A stretch of 64,000 bases of DNA from Alloprevotella tannerae ATCC 51259 (GTDB lineage Bacteria > Bacteroidota > Bacteroidia > Bacteroidales > Bacteroidaceae), in NCBI RefSeq assembly GCF_000159995.1, contig NZ_GG700642.1, positions 522,395-586,394 of the forward strand, given 5' to 3'. Within the stretch, counting starts at the first letter, position 1. The number at the start of each line of letters is the position of its first letter. Positions 36,123-44,678 of the stretch are shown here, one piece after another. Both the position numbers and the translations under genes were made by a program. A model generated the notes under the pieces. That model was not told the DNA's origin, made no database searches, and was given only the letters and a program-made list of their open reading frames with translations.

Positions 36123-37022
36123 TTAAGCCCTGGGATGGGCGTGTTTATATTCTTTGAGTAGTTCCTCGGGCGTCACGTGCGTGTAGATCGCCGTTGTGTT
36201 TAAGTTGCTGTGACCTAAGAGTTCCTTGACGGCCATCAAGTCGGCACCATTGTTAAGCATTGCCGTTGCAAAGGAATGACGCAACACGTGTGGACTCCTT
36301 TTCTTGATATTCGTCACGAGCGACAAGTAATCGTGAACGATACGCCCTACTTGCGTCGGCTGCAATGGGCGCCCGTTGCTTTGGATAAAGAGTGGGCCGC
36401 TCATGTGCTTGACTAAATCCATCCGCGCGGCGTAATAGGCTTGAAAAGCCTCGGCCAACTCGGCGCCAAAGGGGATGATGCGCTGCTTATTGCGCTTTCC
36501 GGTGACGCGCACTTCGCAGCGACTCAGATCAATATCGACCCATTGCATGGCCAAAAGTTCGGCTCGTCGCACGCCGGTACTATAAAAAGTAAGCAGAATG
36601 AGATAGTCGCGCTGCCCTTCAAACGTTTCGGGGAAATGGGTCTTATCAAATAAGCGATCCATCTCACTTTGCCGCACGAAAGCGGGCAAGGGCTGAGCCG
36701 ACTTGGGATTTTTGACAAAGCACATCGGATCTTTTTCGATCAAACCCAAAACCAGCAGATAGCGATAAAAGCTGCGCAGCGCGCTAAGGTCTCTTCGGAC
36801 CGTCCTTCCTACGATGCCGTCGTCCATACGCCAAACAATCCAGCGGCGCACCAAGTCGGCGTCGATCGTCTGCCAAGTCAGCGTAGCCTCTTGGCTGATA
36901 TAAAACGCCTCAAAGCCCTCCAAGACGTCGCGATATTTCATGATCGTGAGCGGAGAATAGCCTTTGTCGCTCGCCAAGTAGGACAAAAAGCGCTGGGTTA
37001 AGGCTTTGTTTTCTTGCTGCAT
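36123..37022 (-). CDS. xerC: Tyrosine recombinase, XerC-type
   Basis: From the ATG at 37022 the protein has 299 residues (MQQENKALTQRFLSYLASDK); an in-frame ATG at 37082 would add 20 residues and cannot be excluded. The SAM-like N-domain is followed by the catalytic set: Arg in STGVRRAELL, Lys in VTGKRNKQR, His-x-x-Arg in SPHVLRHSFATAML, His in LGHSNLNTTAIYTH with the Tyr nucleophile. It is chromosomal, next to hpf, so it is most likely the chromosome dimer-resolving XerC rather than a mobile-element integrase. Confidence 0.88.
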   Translation of the reverse strand: MQQENKALTQRFLSYLASDKGYSPLTIMKYRDVLEGFEAFYISQEATLTWQTIDADLVRRWIVWRMDDGIVGRTVRRDLSALRSFYRYLLVLGLIEKDPMCFVKNPKSAQPLPAFVRQSEMDRLFDKTHFPETFEGQRDYLILLTFYSTGVRRAELLAMQWVDIDLSRCEVRVTGKRNKQRIIPFGAELAEAFQAYYAARMDLVKHMSGPLFIQSNGRPLQPTQVGRIVHDYLSLVTNIKKRSPHVLRHSFATAMLNNGADLMAVKELLGHSNLNTTAIYTHVTPEELLKEYKHAHPRA

Positions 37023-37108
37023 AGATTTCGTGTGCGTTACTTCTACTGATTTTTTCGGCAATTGTGTTGTCAAATCGCCCAATCAAGATGGCGAAATGTT
37101 TTCATTGG

Positions 37109-37139
37109 CGAATATAGGCATTTTTCTTAGTAAAAGCAA
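37109..37139 (-). promoter_or_regulatory. Candidate promoter of xerC-hpf
   Basis: On the minus strand TTG (37139-37137) and TATATTCG (37116-37109) lie 20 bases apart; the -7 box deviates from TAnnTTTG at one base. Confidence 0.4.
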
Positions 37140-37187
37140 TTGTTTCGCGCATTTTTCCAACTTAAAACAAAGAAAAAGAGAGAACAG

Positions 37188-37209
37188 CAGCTGATTCTGC
37201 CGTTCTCTC
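37188..37209 (-). terminator. Terminator after the thiamine transport operon
   Basis: The minus-strand stem GAGAGAAC pairs with GTTCTCTC, with an inner GCAG/CTGC pairing, followed by TTTTTC. It lies 25 bases after the pnuT stop. Confidence 0.85.
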
Positions 37210-37233
37210 GTCTTATTGTTGTACTGCAAATCG

Positions 37234-37836
37234 CTATGCTCGCACCGCCATAGTACGCCATTTTCGGAAACCAACCAAGGCTATCAGCACGTAAGCGCCG
37301 TAGAGTACGCCGTGGAAGGGAACGCCTTTGTATACATACAGCCCGCAGAGAATTATATCAACGACTATCCAAACGAGCCATTGCTCTACGTATTTACGAG
37401 CCAACATCCAGAGCGCGATAATGCTTAGCGCGTTGGCCAAACTATCGAGGAAGGGAACGGTAGAATTGGTCCAGACGGACAATATATAATATAGCGCGCC
37501 CCAAATCGGAAGGAAAACGCCTAAAGAATAGGCAGCCACACGCTTCGGAAGGTGCGTGATAGGCAGCACTTGCGCTTTCGTCGCCCCGCGGCGAACACTC
37601 CAAGCAAACCAGCCGTAAGCCGCAGCGCAGAAATAGTAAATGGCCATCCCAAAGTCGGCATAAAGACCGACCTTATAATAGAGATAAATGTCGATAGCCG
37701 GCATAATCATACTCACAGGCCAAAGTCGGGCGTCCGCATGATACTCATACCAAAGATAAATGAAGCCCAAGAGCGCACCAAGCCCGTCTAAGAGCGCGTG
37801 ATGGTGGGTTTGCAAAAACGTAAGTAGCTCTTCCAT
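37234..37836 (-). CDS. pnuT: PnuC-family inner-membrane transporter, predicted thiamine importer PnuT
   Basis: A 200-residue protein of about seven membrane helices with PnuC-family sequence (GALLGFIYLWYEYHADARLW, IYYFCAAAYGWFAWS, WLVWIVVDIILCGLYVYKGV). PnuC proteins carry nicotinamide riboside or, in the PnuT branch, thiamine by facilitated diffusion. The substrate is assigned from context: it lies 63 bases after a TonB receptor gene led by a TPP riboswitch, the arrangement established for thiamine uptake in Bacteroidetes. A thiamine pyrophosphokinase gene, often the third member, is not present here. Confidence 0.88.
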   Translation of the reverse strand: MEELLTFLQTHHHALLDGLGALLGFIYLWYEYHADARLWPVSMIMPAIDIYLYYKVGLYADFGMAIYYFCAAAYGWFAWSVRRGATKAQVLPITHLPKRVAAYSLGVFLPIWGALYYILSVWTNSTVPFLDSLANALSIIALWMLARKYVEQWLVWIVVDIILCGLYVYKGVPFHGVLYGAYVLIALVGFRKWRTMAVRA

Positions 37837-37899
37837 AAAAAAGCATCAAGCCGCCCGCGCCCTCAAACGGGGCGGCGGGGCGGGAAGATGAGATTAAAA

Positions 37900-40140
37900 T
37901 TAAAAACGAATGGAGATATGGGCTAGGAAGTGAAGCGGTGCTTGCGCCGAAAACACGGAATAAGCGTTGTAGTCGCTATCTTGATATGCGATAACCTTGC
38001 CCGCAGCGTCCTTCTTCAAGACTACGTTGGCCGCACCGTTGCTTTCATACTTCGCATTCATCAAATTGTAGATCGTAAAGCCAACCGTCAGGGCCTTAAA
38101 AGCTTTTAGGCGACTGAAAGTATAGGAACAATCGAGATTACTAACCAAATATGGATCGATCGAAGTATGGACTATGTGGCCGTCTTCCTCAAATTGCGTG
38201 AAGCCGGTTCGCGTCATCAGCTGCCGACTTACGTATTGCGTCTGCAAAGAAGCGCGAAATCCGCGATATTCGGCTGTAAATACGTTATTAAAAATCAGAT
38301 TTGGAGAAAAGCTCAACGGCGTATTGCCCAAGTTTACCGTCTCTCCCGTGTCGTTCATTTGGACCAACGTATTTTTTTCGCGATTATGGCTCCACGTAAG
38401 GTTGGCATCCCAGCGCAGGAAGTCGAAGGGGCGCCAAGCAGCTTGCAACTCCACGCCGCGACGATAGGAATCGCCGACGTTTTTGGAAATCATTTCGCCG
38501 ATGGCGTTTTGTTCTCCGGTCAGCACAAACTGATCTTTGTAGCGCATATAATAGAAATTGACGCCGAACGACAAGCGCTCGCCGGAGAAGTTATAGCCCA
38601 GCTCGAAGTCGTTCAAGGTTTCGTGGCGCGGCTTTGAGGAATTTTGCAACACATTCTCGTAATCGTTGCGCGTAGGCTCTTTATGCGCCATCGCATAAGA
38701 CAAGTAAGCCGTATGCCGGGGCGCTATTGTCCACGACAAGCCCGCTTTCGGATTGAAGAAGTTGAAGGTTTCGTGCACATTATAGGCCACTTGCTGTTTC
38801 GCAGCATCAAACTGATCGCTCGGGCCATCGATATTGTATTTCACATATCTGTATTGCAGGTCACCATATAGGTTCAGGCCTTTCAGCAATTCGAAATTGG
38901 CTTTCGCATATACGTTAAAATCCTTCTTATCGGCTTGATTGTCGTAATACGGATGGTTCGGCTGTTGCTTGCCGTCAAACTCTGCCACCCACAGGACACG
39001 TCCGTAGTGGTCGCCCTTGTAGTTATTCCATCCGCCGCCTAAGTTTGCGGTCAACCGATCCGCATGATAATTGGCCGAGAACACCGTTCCGTAAAAATCG
39101 GCCGCGGAATATTTTCGACGAATCAAGTCGCTCTTCGATCCCGAACGCGGTTGGAGCAGATATTTATACAGTTTTTGATTCGTCTTATACTGTTCGTAGT
39201 AGCCTTTACCGTGCGTATAATGCAATGCGAGATTAAAATCCCAAGCGTCGTTCAAGAGTTGATTCCAGAACAACTGATAATGCTGCTGATGATAGTTGTC
39301 GATCTGATCCTTATAATAGACCGTATTGCCGGCCGCGTCCTTATATTTTCCACAAGGGTTGTAGCGGCGCCCATACTTCTTCATTTGCTCTTCCGTAGCA
39401 TAGTCCCACGCGTGATACGTACGCTCCGTACCGTTAAACGTGACCAATTTCACGACCGTTTGGTCTGAAAAATAACCGCCCTGCAAGAAGTAAGAATTCA
39501 AGCGCGAACTGGCGCGGTCGATGTAGCCTTGACTTCCGATGTTCGACAAGCGCCCATCCAAGCCCCAATGTCCATTCAGACGCCCCGTACCAAAGCGCAA
39601 ACTCTCGCGATGAGTGGCATAACTACCGCCCGAAGCATCAAGTTGCACATAGGGCAGCTCAGCTATGCTCTCCGTCTGCATATTCAGCGTCGCGCCGAAC
39701 GCACCACTGCCGTTGGTCGACGTACCTACGCCGCGCTGCAACTGGACGCTACCCAAGGTCGACGCAAAATCGCCCATATTCACCCAATAAACCTTATTGC
39801 TTTCTGCATCATTGAGCGGAATACCATTGGCCGTAATGTTGATACGCGTTGGGTCTGTGCCGCGCACGCGCAAGTCCGAATAGCCGATGCCTATACCGGC
39901 ATCGCTCGAAGTCGTCACGCTCGGCGTTAAGGACAAGAGAGCGGGCATATCTTTCCCAAAATCGAGATTGGAAAGATACTTTTTCGACAAGTTGGTAAAA
40001 GCTACGGGGGTCTTCCGACCGGCTCGCGTAGACGTAACTTGCACTTCTTGCAAACGATAGGTTTTCAACGTGTCGCTTTCATCCGCGAAAGCGCATCCGG
40101 CAGTCAAGGATAAGACTGCCAAGAATAAAGTTCTTCGCAT
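37900..40140 (-). CDS. TonB-dependent outer-membrane receptor, predicted thiamine uptake
   Basis: A 746-residue receptor with signal peptide, TonB-box-like TYRLQEVQVTSTRAG, plug domain (SVTTSSDAGIGIGYSDLRVR, GTSTNGSGAFGATLNMQTES) and a beta-barrel ending HFLAHISIRF. It lacks SusC features. The TPP riboswitch directly before its ATG, and PnuT after it, identify it as the outer-membrane thiamine receptor (OMR1 type). Expression should fall when thiamine pyrophosphate is abundant. Confidence 0.9.
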   Translation of the reverse strand: MRRTLFLAVLSLTAGCAFADESDTLKTYRLQEVQVTSTRAGRKTPVAFTNLSKKYLSNLDFGKDMPALLSLTPSVTTSSDAGIGIGYSDLRVRGTDPTRINITANGIPLNDAESNKVYWVNMGDFASTLGSVQLQRGVGTSTNGSGAFGATLNMQTESIAELPYVQLDASGGSYATHRESLRFGTGRLNGHWGLDGRLSNIGSQGYIDRASSRLNSYFLQGGYFSDQTVVKLVTFNGTERTYHAWDYATEEQMKKYGRRYNPCGKYKDAAGNTVYYKDQIDNYHQQHYQLFWNQLLNDAWDFNLALHYTHGKGYYEQYKTNQKLYKYLLQPRSGSKSDLIRRKYSAADFYGTVFSANYHADRLTANLGGGWNNYKGDHYGRVLWVAEFDGKQQPNHPYYDNQADKKDFNVYAKANFELLKGLNLYGDLQYRYVKYNIDGPSDQFDAAKQQVAYNVHETFNFFNPKAGLSWTIAPRHTAYLSYAMAHKEPTRNDYENVLQNSSKPRHETLNDFELGYNFSGERLSFGVNFYYMRYKDQFVLTGEQNAIGEMISKNVGDSYRRGVELQAAWRPFDFLRWDANLTWSHNREKNTLVQMNDTGETVNLGNTPLSFSPNLIFNNVFTAEYRGFRASLQTQYVSRQLMTRTGFTQFEEDGHIVHTSIDPYLVSNLDCSYTFSRLKAFKALTVGFTIYNLMNAKYESNGAANVVLKKDAAGKVIAYQDSDYNAYSVFSAQAPLHFLAHISIRF

Positions 40141-40151
40141 ATAACAGTAAT

Positions 40152-40293
40152 TTTCTCTTCGCCGGCATTACCCGGATCAGGTTATAAGGGTTTGTTCTCA
40201 GCCGCTCCCCGCGGAGCTCGTGTTCGTCAGCTCACTGCTTCAACCGAATAGCTCACGGCGCAAAGCGTCCGCAAGGCACGAGTAGGCACCCCT
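40152..40293 (-). promoter_or_regulatory. TPP riboswitch (THI element)
   Basis: The minus strand contains the conserved THI elements in order: GGGGTGCC (40292-40285), an extended P3-side hairpin, GCTGAGA, ACCCTTATAACCTGATC and GGGTAATGCCGGCGAAG. The last conserved segment ends about 11 bases before the ATG at 40140, so control is probably by hiding the translation start rather than by a separate terminator. The P3 region is longer than the minimal form. Confidence 0.96.
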
Positions 40294-40309
40294 AAATTAT
40301 TATTCGCGG

Positions 40310-40342
40310 CAAAGATACAGTGAAAAAGTATAACGGCCAATG
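40310..40342 (-). promoter_or_regulatory. Promoter of the TPP-riboswitch operon
   Basis: On the minus strand TTGG followed 19 bases later by TATCTTTG (40317-40310) matches the Bacteroidetes consensus. It sits 17 bases before the riboswitch, as expected for a leader that starts with the aptamer. Confidence 0.7.
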
Positions 40343-40694
40343 TTTTATCGCCGTTTCTCCGATATCGTCTCTGTTCAAGGCAAAAGACGTAACGCTTTAC
40401 ACCTGAAGCGGCCTTTTTAGCCCCCTCGAAGCGGCGGACTTCCTCAAGCCTTGCGCGCCGCAGATACTGCACGAACATCAGGACAAGCCGCCTCCACACG
40501 CCCTTATCAAACCAAGGCGTGGCGATGAAGTAAAAAATAAAGATACTTACGCATAAACGCTTTTCTTGTACCTGCGAAACGAGGCGAACGATTGGAGTCA
40601 GGTCAAGAAAGACCGGAAATAAAGTGCTGCTTACGCATAAACGCTCGTCGACAAACGCCGTTTCGCACAAAAAAATCTCCGCTACTCGCTTTTT

Positions 40695-40774
40695 CATCGT
40701 GAGCGTAAGCGTTTTTCATCACGAGCGCAAACCTTTTTTATCGTGAGCGTAAACCTTTTTTATCGTGATAAAAA
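40695..40774. repeat. 22-bp-period array, family C, locus 1
   Basis: GAGCG/GATAA cores fall at 40701, 40723, 40745 and 40767, exactly 22 bases apart, with consensus TCGTGAGCGTAAACCTTTTT. Two related pieces with CTTACGCATAAACGC lie upstream near 40547 and 40631. The array is in the 790-base gap between the riboswitch promoter and recQ. The rest of the gap has only a GCCTGCC/GGCAGGC stem near 40915 and no supported gene. Confidence 0.87.
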
Positions 40775-41084
40775 ACTACGTCTGTCAGCCTTAAGGGCGA
40801 TGAACAACGTGCTAAACGCTTGTTGTCAAAGTCTTGACCGCAGAAAAATAAGACGGAATTCTGCTCATCCAAAGATTTGTGGATGCTGATAAAAGGATGG
40901 CACGACAGCAGTGCCTGCCAGGCGATAAGGCGGCAGGCGGTCTGTATAAAAGGGTAAAGAAAAGGATGTGAAAAGATAGAGATGAAGGGCGACAAGCGCT
41001 ACTTTGTTTGCTGAAAAGCATACCCCCTTTTGACAAAGTGAGAAGTCGGTTCGTCGCTCGTGGGCTTCGCCGAGCGGCGGGGGC

Positions 41085-42908
41085 TTAGGCATTGATCACT
41101 TTCAAGAAAGCCGGACCGTACTTATCGCGCTTATACTCGCCGATACCGGAGATATTGCTCAATTCGTCCAAGGTCTTCGGGCGAATTGTAGCCAAGAGGC
41201 GCAGCGTGCGGTCACTCATGATAATGTAAGGGGGATAGCCTTGTTTGTTGGCCAACTCTAAGCGAAGGGCATGCAAGCGCTCAAAGAGATTTTTATCGAC
41301 CTCCATTTGTTGCAAATCGGTCTCCACATCGGCGGATTGGGACGCGCGCGACTTTCGCCCTTTCTTCTTCGCCGGCTTTTCCACACGCTCGGGCGGACGA
41401 TAAACAGCAAGCATAATCGCACTGCGCCCATAGAGGACGTCGCGCCCAAGCTCGGTCACTTGCAGATGGAGTTGGTCAACGTAATTGATGGTGAAGAGTC
41501 CCATTTGCAAACATTGCAAGAGATAATCGCGCCAGGTTGCTGCACTCAAAGCGCGGCCTACGCCAAAAGTTTTCAACCGGTCGTAGCCTCCTTCTTTCAC
41601 GGCGGGAGAGTAAACTGCGCGCAAAATATCCACGACTACGGGCATAGAGATTCGCTCTCCGCTGCGCACAATCGCACTCAAAGCCATCTGCGCCTCGCGC
41701 GTACCATCGAAGCGCTCGGGCGGACTCTTGCAGACGTCGCAATTGCCACAGTCGGCGGCAGATACTTCGCCAAAATAATTTAAGAGAATGCGTCGGCGGC
41801 AAACATTGGATTCGGCATATTCGCGCATGCGATCAAGGCGCTCCAAATTGATCTCGCGCAAATGGCTTTCGCGCGCAAACTTCTCCAATTGCACGATGTC
41901 GGCGTAGTTGTAAAAGAGCAAAGTATCGGCAGGGTCGCCATCGCGACCGGCACGCCCGATTTCTTGGTAATAACTCTCGATGCTCTTGGGCAAATTATAA
42001 TGAATGACCCAGCGCACATTGCTTTTATCTATGCCCATGCCAAAGGCGATGGTGGCCACAACCACCCGTAATTGGTCGGCAATAAAAGCCTGTTGCGTCT
42101 CGCGGCGCTTATCGGCCGACAAACCTGCGTGGTAGGGGCGCGCCGATACGCCCAAGGCCTCGAGTTTTTCGGCCAGTTGCTCCGTCGTTTTCCGCGATAG
42201 GCAGTAGACAATCCCGCTTTCGCCGGCGCGCATGCCGAGGAAGCGATTGATAGCCTTGAGTTTCTCCGCACCGTTTAAGCCGCGGAAGACGTTGAGCGAA
42301 AGATTCGGGCGGTCGAACGAAGAAATGAAAACGCGGGGTGAATGCAGGTTGAGGCGCTCACGAATATCTTGCCGCGTCACCTCGTCGGCCGTAGCCGTAA
42401 GGGCCATAAAGGGCGCGCTGCCAAAGGCTTTGCGGAGTGTACCCAGTTGGACATATTCGGGACGGAAGTCGTGGCCCCACTGACTTACGCAATGCGCCTC
42501 GTCAATAGCCACTAAACTGATCGGCAAAGCAGCAAGTAGTTGGTCCAATTCCTTAAATACGGTCTCGGGCGCCATATATAGCAACTTCACACGACCATCA
42601 AGGCAGGCGCGGCGCAGCCGGAGTTGCTCATCAGCCGTCTGGTTGCTATTCAAAGCACAAGCGGGGATGCCCGCTTCGCGCAGGTTCTCCACTTGGTCTT
42701 GCATCAAAGAAATCAGGGGAGAGACCACCAGCGTCACGCCCGGCAACAAGAGGGCCGGCAACTGGAAGCAAATGGATTTTCCGCCGCCCGTAGGCATCAG
42801 CACCAGCGAGTCGATGCCCGCAAGCGTGGTGGCTACGATGTCTTCTTGCAGTGGGCGGAAGTCGGAATAGCCGAAGTATTTCTTCAAAGCTTCGCGCGGG
42901 GTCATCAT
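41085..42908 (-). CDS. recQ: ATP-dependent DNA helicase RecQ
   Basis: A 607-residue SF2 helicase: Walker A LMPTGGGKSICFQLPAL near residue 35, DEAH box AIDEAHCVSQWGHDF, motif VI IGRAGRDGDPADTL, zinc-binding cysteines (CRRRILLNYFGEVSAADCG, CDVC) and a C-terminal HRDC domain (LFERLHALRLELANKQGYPP). It unwinds recombination and fork structures. The gene starts with two successive ATGs (42908, 42905). It lies 93 bases after dnaA in the same direction. Confidence 0.97.
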   Translation of the reverse strand: MMTPREALKKYFGYSDFRPLQEDIVATTLAGIDSLVLMPTGGGKSICFQLPALLLPGVTLVVSPLISLMQDQVENLREAGIPACALNSNQTADEQLRLRRACLDGRVKLLYMAPETVFKELDQLLAALPISLVAIDEAHCVSQWGHDFRPEYVQLGTLRKAFGSAPFMALTATADEVTRQDIRERLNLHSPRVFISSFDRPNLSLNVFRGLNGAEKLKAINRFLGMRAGESGIVYCLSRKTTEQLAEKLEALGVSARPYHAGLSADKRRETQQAFIADQLRVVVATIAFGMGIDKSNVRWVIHYNLPKSIESYYQEIGRAGRDGDPADTLLFYNYADIVQLEKFARESHLREINLERLDRMREYAESNVCRRRILLNYFGEVSAADCGNCDVCKSPPERFDGTREAQMALSAIVRSGERISMPVVVDILRAVYSPAVKEGGYDRLKTFGVGRALSAATWRDYLLQCLQMGLFTINYVDQLHLQVTELGRDVLYGRSAIMLAVYRPPERVEKPAKKKGRKSRASQSADVETDLQQMEVDKNLFERLHALRLELANKQGYPPYIIMSDRTLRLLATIRPKTLDELSNISGIGEYKRDKYGPAFLKVINA

Positions 42909-43001
42909 CGGTGGTCTGTTATATATATGTATATGGAGCGGCGCAACGATTTTCGGCTTGGCGCGAAAGGAAACGAAGCGCCAAGCGGCCGGGCCTTGGA
43001 T

Positions 43002-44321
43002 CTACTTTAACACAGACTCCAATTCCTCCACCTCGCGTCGGAAGTTTTTGTCGGTTGTTATACGGTTGGAAATCGTATTGCAGGCGTGCAATACCGTAGA
43101 ATGATCCTTACGTCCGATCAAATGACCTATTTGCGAGTAAGGAAGCGTCGTATATTTGTGGGAGAGGAACATCGCCAACTGGCGTGCCAAGACGATGCCC
43201 TGCTTGCGACTCTTTGAATTGACGTCTTTCAACTTGACGTTGTAGCGTTTGCAGACGGCTTTGACAATATCATCGAGCGTCAGCTCGTGTTTCTCAAGAT
43301 TGACCGCCCGCGCCACGACTTTCTCGACCAGATCTTGGCAAATGTCACAGTTGTCCACGACGGAATAAGCCATAATCGAATTGACAATGCCTTGAAGTTC
43401 GCGCACGCTACTCTCTACATTGTTGGCGATATAATCAATCACATCGGGCGGAAATTTTAAGCCGTCGCGCTTGATTTTTGCCGTGAGTATGGCGCGCCGA
43501 AGGGCAACGTCGGGCTTTTCCATTTCCGTCACCGTGCCCCATTTGAAGCGCGTAAGCATACGTTCTTCAATACCTTCGAAATCAACAGGGGCGCGGTCGC
43601 AGGTGATAATAATCTGTCGGCCGTTCTGTTGCAAGTGATTGAAGATATGGAAAAAGGCCTGCTGCGTTTTGGCTGTGGTGATCTCTTGTATATCATCGAT
43701 GATCAGGACGTCTATCGTTTGGTAAAAATGGATAAAGTCGTTGATCGTATTGTGAAGGACGGAGTCGGTATACTGCGTCTTAAACAAGTGGGCCGGCACG
43801 TATAACACGCGCCGCTCGGGCTGCGATTCGAGAATCCGCAAGCCGATGGCGTTGACCAAATGCGTCTTACCTACGCCGCTGGGACCGTAAAGAAAAAAAG
43901 GATTGAAAGCAGGTTTTCCGGGCTCTTTGGCAATGGCTAAACCGATAACACGCGCTAATTTGTTGGCACGGCCCTCGACGAAAGCCTTAAAGGTATAATC
44001 GCGATTGAGTTGTGGATCTAATCGCTCGCGGCGGGGAGCGTCTTCGACCTTTTCAACCTTTTCGCGACGGGGTGCCTCACCTTCTTTCGGGAAAGAATAA
44101 GCTACTTTAACATTACCAAAATGGGCTTTGATGCTGGTTTGTAACAAAGCGAGATAGTTGCCTTCTATGTAATCGATCACAAACTTATTGGGTGCACCAA
44201 TCACAAGTTTGTCGGCGTCAAGGCTGACAAACTTCAAATAAGCAAACCACGTACGGAAAGCTTGTTCCGACAAATGTGCTTGCAAAGTCTTAATACAAAG
44301 ATCCCATTTATTCTGTGACAT
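43002..44321 (-). CDS. dnaA: Chromosomal replication initiator DnaA
   Basis: The start is set at ATG 44321 (MSQNKWDLCIKTLQAHLSEQ), which matches the family N-terminus and gives 439 residues; an in-frame ATG at 44384 adds 21 residues without family resemblance. Walker A FLYGPSGVGKTHLVNAIG, Walker B DVLIIDDIQEI and the DNA-binding signature IGRKDHSTVLHACNTI are intact. It opens the origin in the ATP form. I see no cluster of TTATCCACA boxes in the flanking gaps, so the origin is probably elsewhere. Confidence 0.98.
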   Translation of the reverse strand: MSQNKWDLCIKTLQAHLSEQAFRTWFAYLKFVSLDADKLVIGAPNKFVIDYIEGNYLALLQTSIKAHFGNVKVAYSFPKEGEAPRREKVEKVEDAPRRERLDPQLNRDYTFKAFVEGRANKLARVIGLAIAKEPGKPAFNPFFLYGPSGVGKTHLVNAIGLRILESQPERRVLYVPAHLFKTQYTDSVLHNTINDFIHFYQTIDVLIIDDIQEITTAKTQQAFFHIFNHLQQNGRQIIITCDRAPVDFEGIEERMLTRFKWGTVTEMEKPDVALRRAILTAKIKRDGLKFPPDVIDYIANNVESSVRELQGIVNSIMAYSVVDNCDICQDLVEKVVARAVNLEKHELTLDDIVKAVCKRYNVKLKDVNSKSRKQGIVLARQLAMFLSHKYTTLPYSQIGHLIGRKDHSTVLHACNTISNRITTDKNFRREVEELESVLK

Positions 44322-44626
44322 TACAAACTTCAATCTTTTCTGAAGAGCGTCTGCAAAATTGGTAAAAACTTTTGAGGACAACAAGATGGAACTTCCTTTT
44401 TTGCCGACAAATATTGCGACGAAAATGCCTCCATCCGCCTTTTTCTCGAATGACGATGCGACTTATTATGCTGATCTCCATTTGCTTAAAATAAAAACCC
44501 ATATCTAAGCGAAGCAGAATATAAAATCATGGATTCTTCTTCCAGCCTACGACACGCGAACCAGAAAGAAGAGAGAAGCAAAGTGTTAAATTTCGCCCCA
44601 CAAACTTGTTTTGTAATCGTTCCACT

Positions 44627-44656
44627 TTGAAGGTCTTTTTTTTATCTTTACTTTCG
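44627..44656 (+). promoter_or_regulatory. Candidate promoter of the M6 metalloprotease gene
   Basis: TTTG at 44627-44630 and TACTTTCG at 44649-44656 are 18 bases apart and resemble the -33 and -7 elements; the -7 box deviates at one base. The leader would be about 15-20 bases. Confidence 0.45.
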
Positions 44657-44678
44657 CAAAAATTTTGGACAACTTTTT

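Noticed and set aside
40227-40697. Minus-strand frame of 156 codons overlapping the TPP riboswitch
   Set aside because: Its 3' half is the aptamer and promoter of the thiamine receptor gene; the sequence is not protein-like.
40912-40945. GCCTGCC/GGCAGGC stem as recQ terminator
   Set aside because: The stem is only 7 bp, lies about 150 bases beyond the recQ stop and has no T-run on the minus strand.
44322-44678. Replication origin next to dnaA
   Set aside because: I found no cluster of DnaA boxes (TTATCCACA or near variants) or AT-rich unwinding repeats in the gaps on either side of dnaA.
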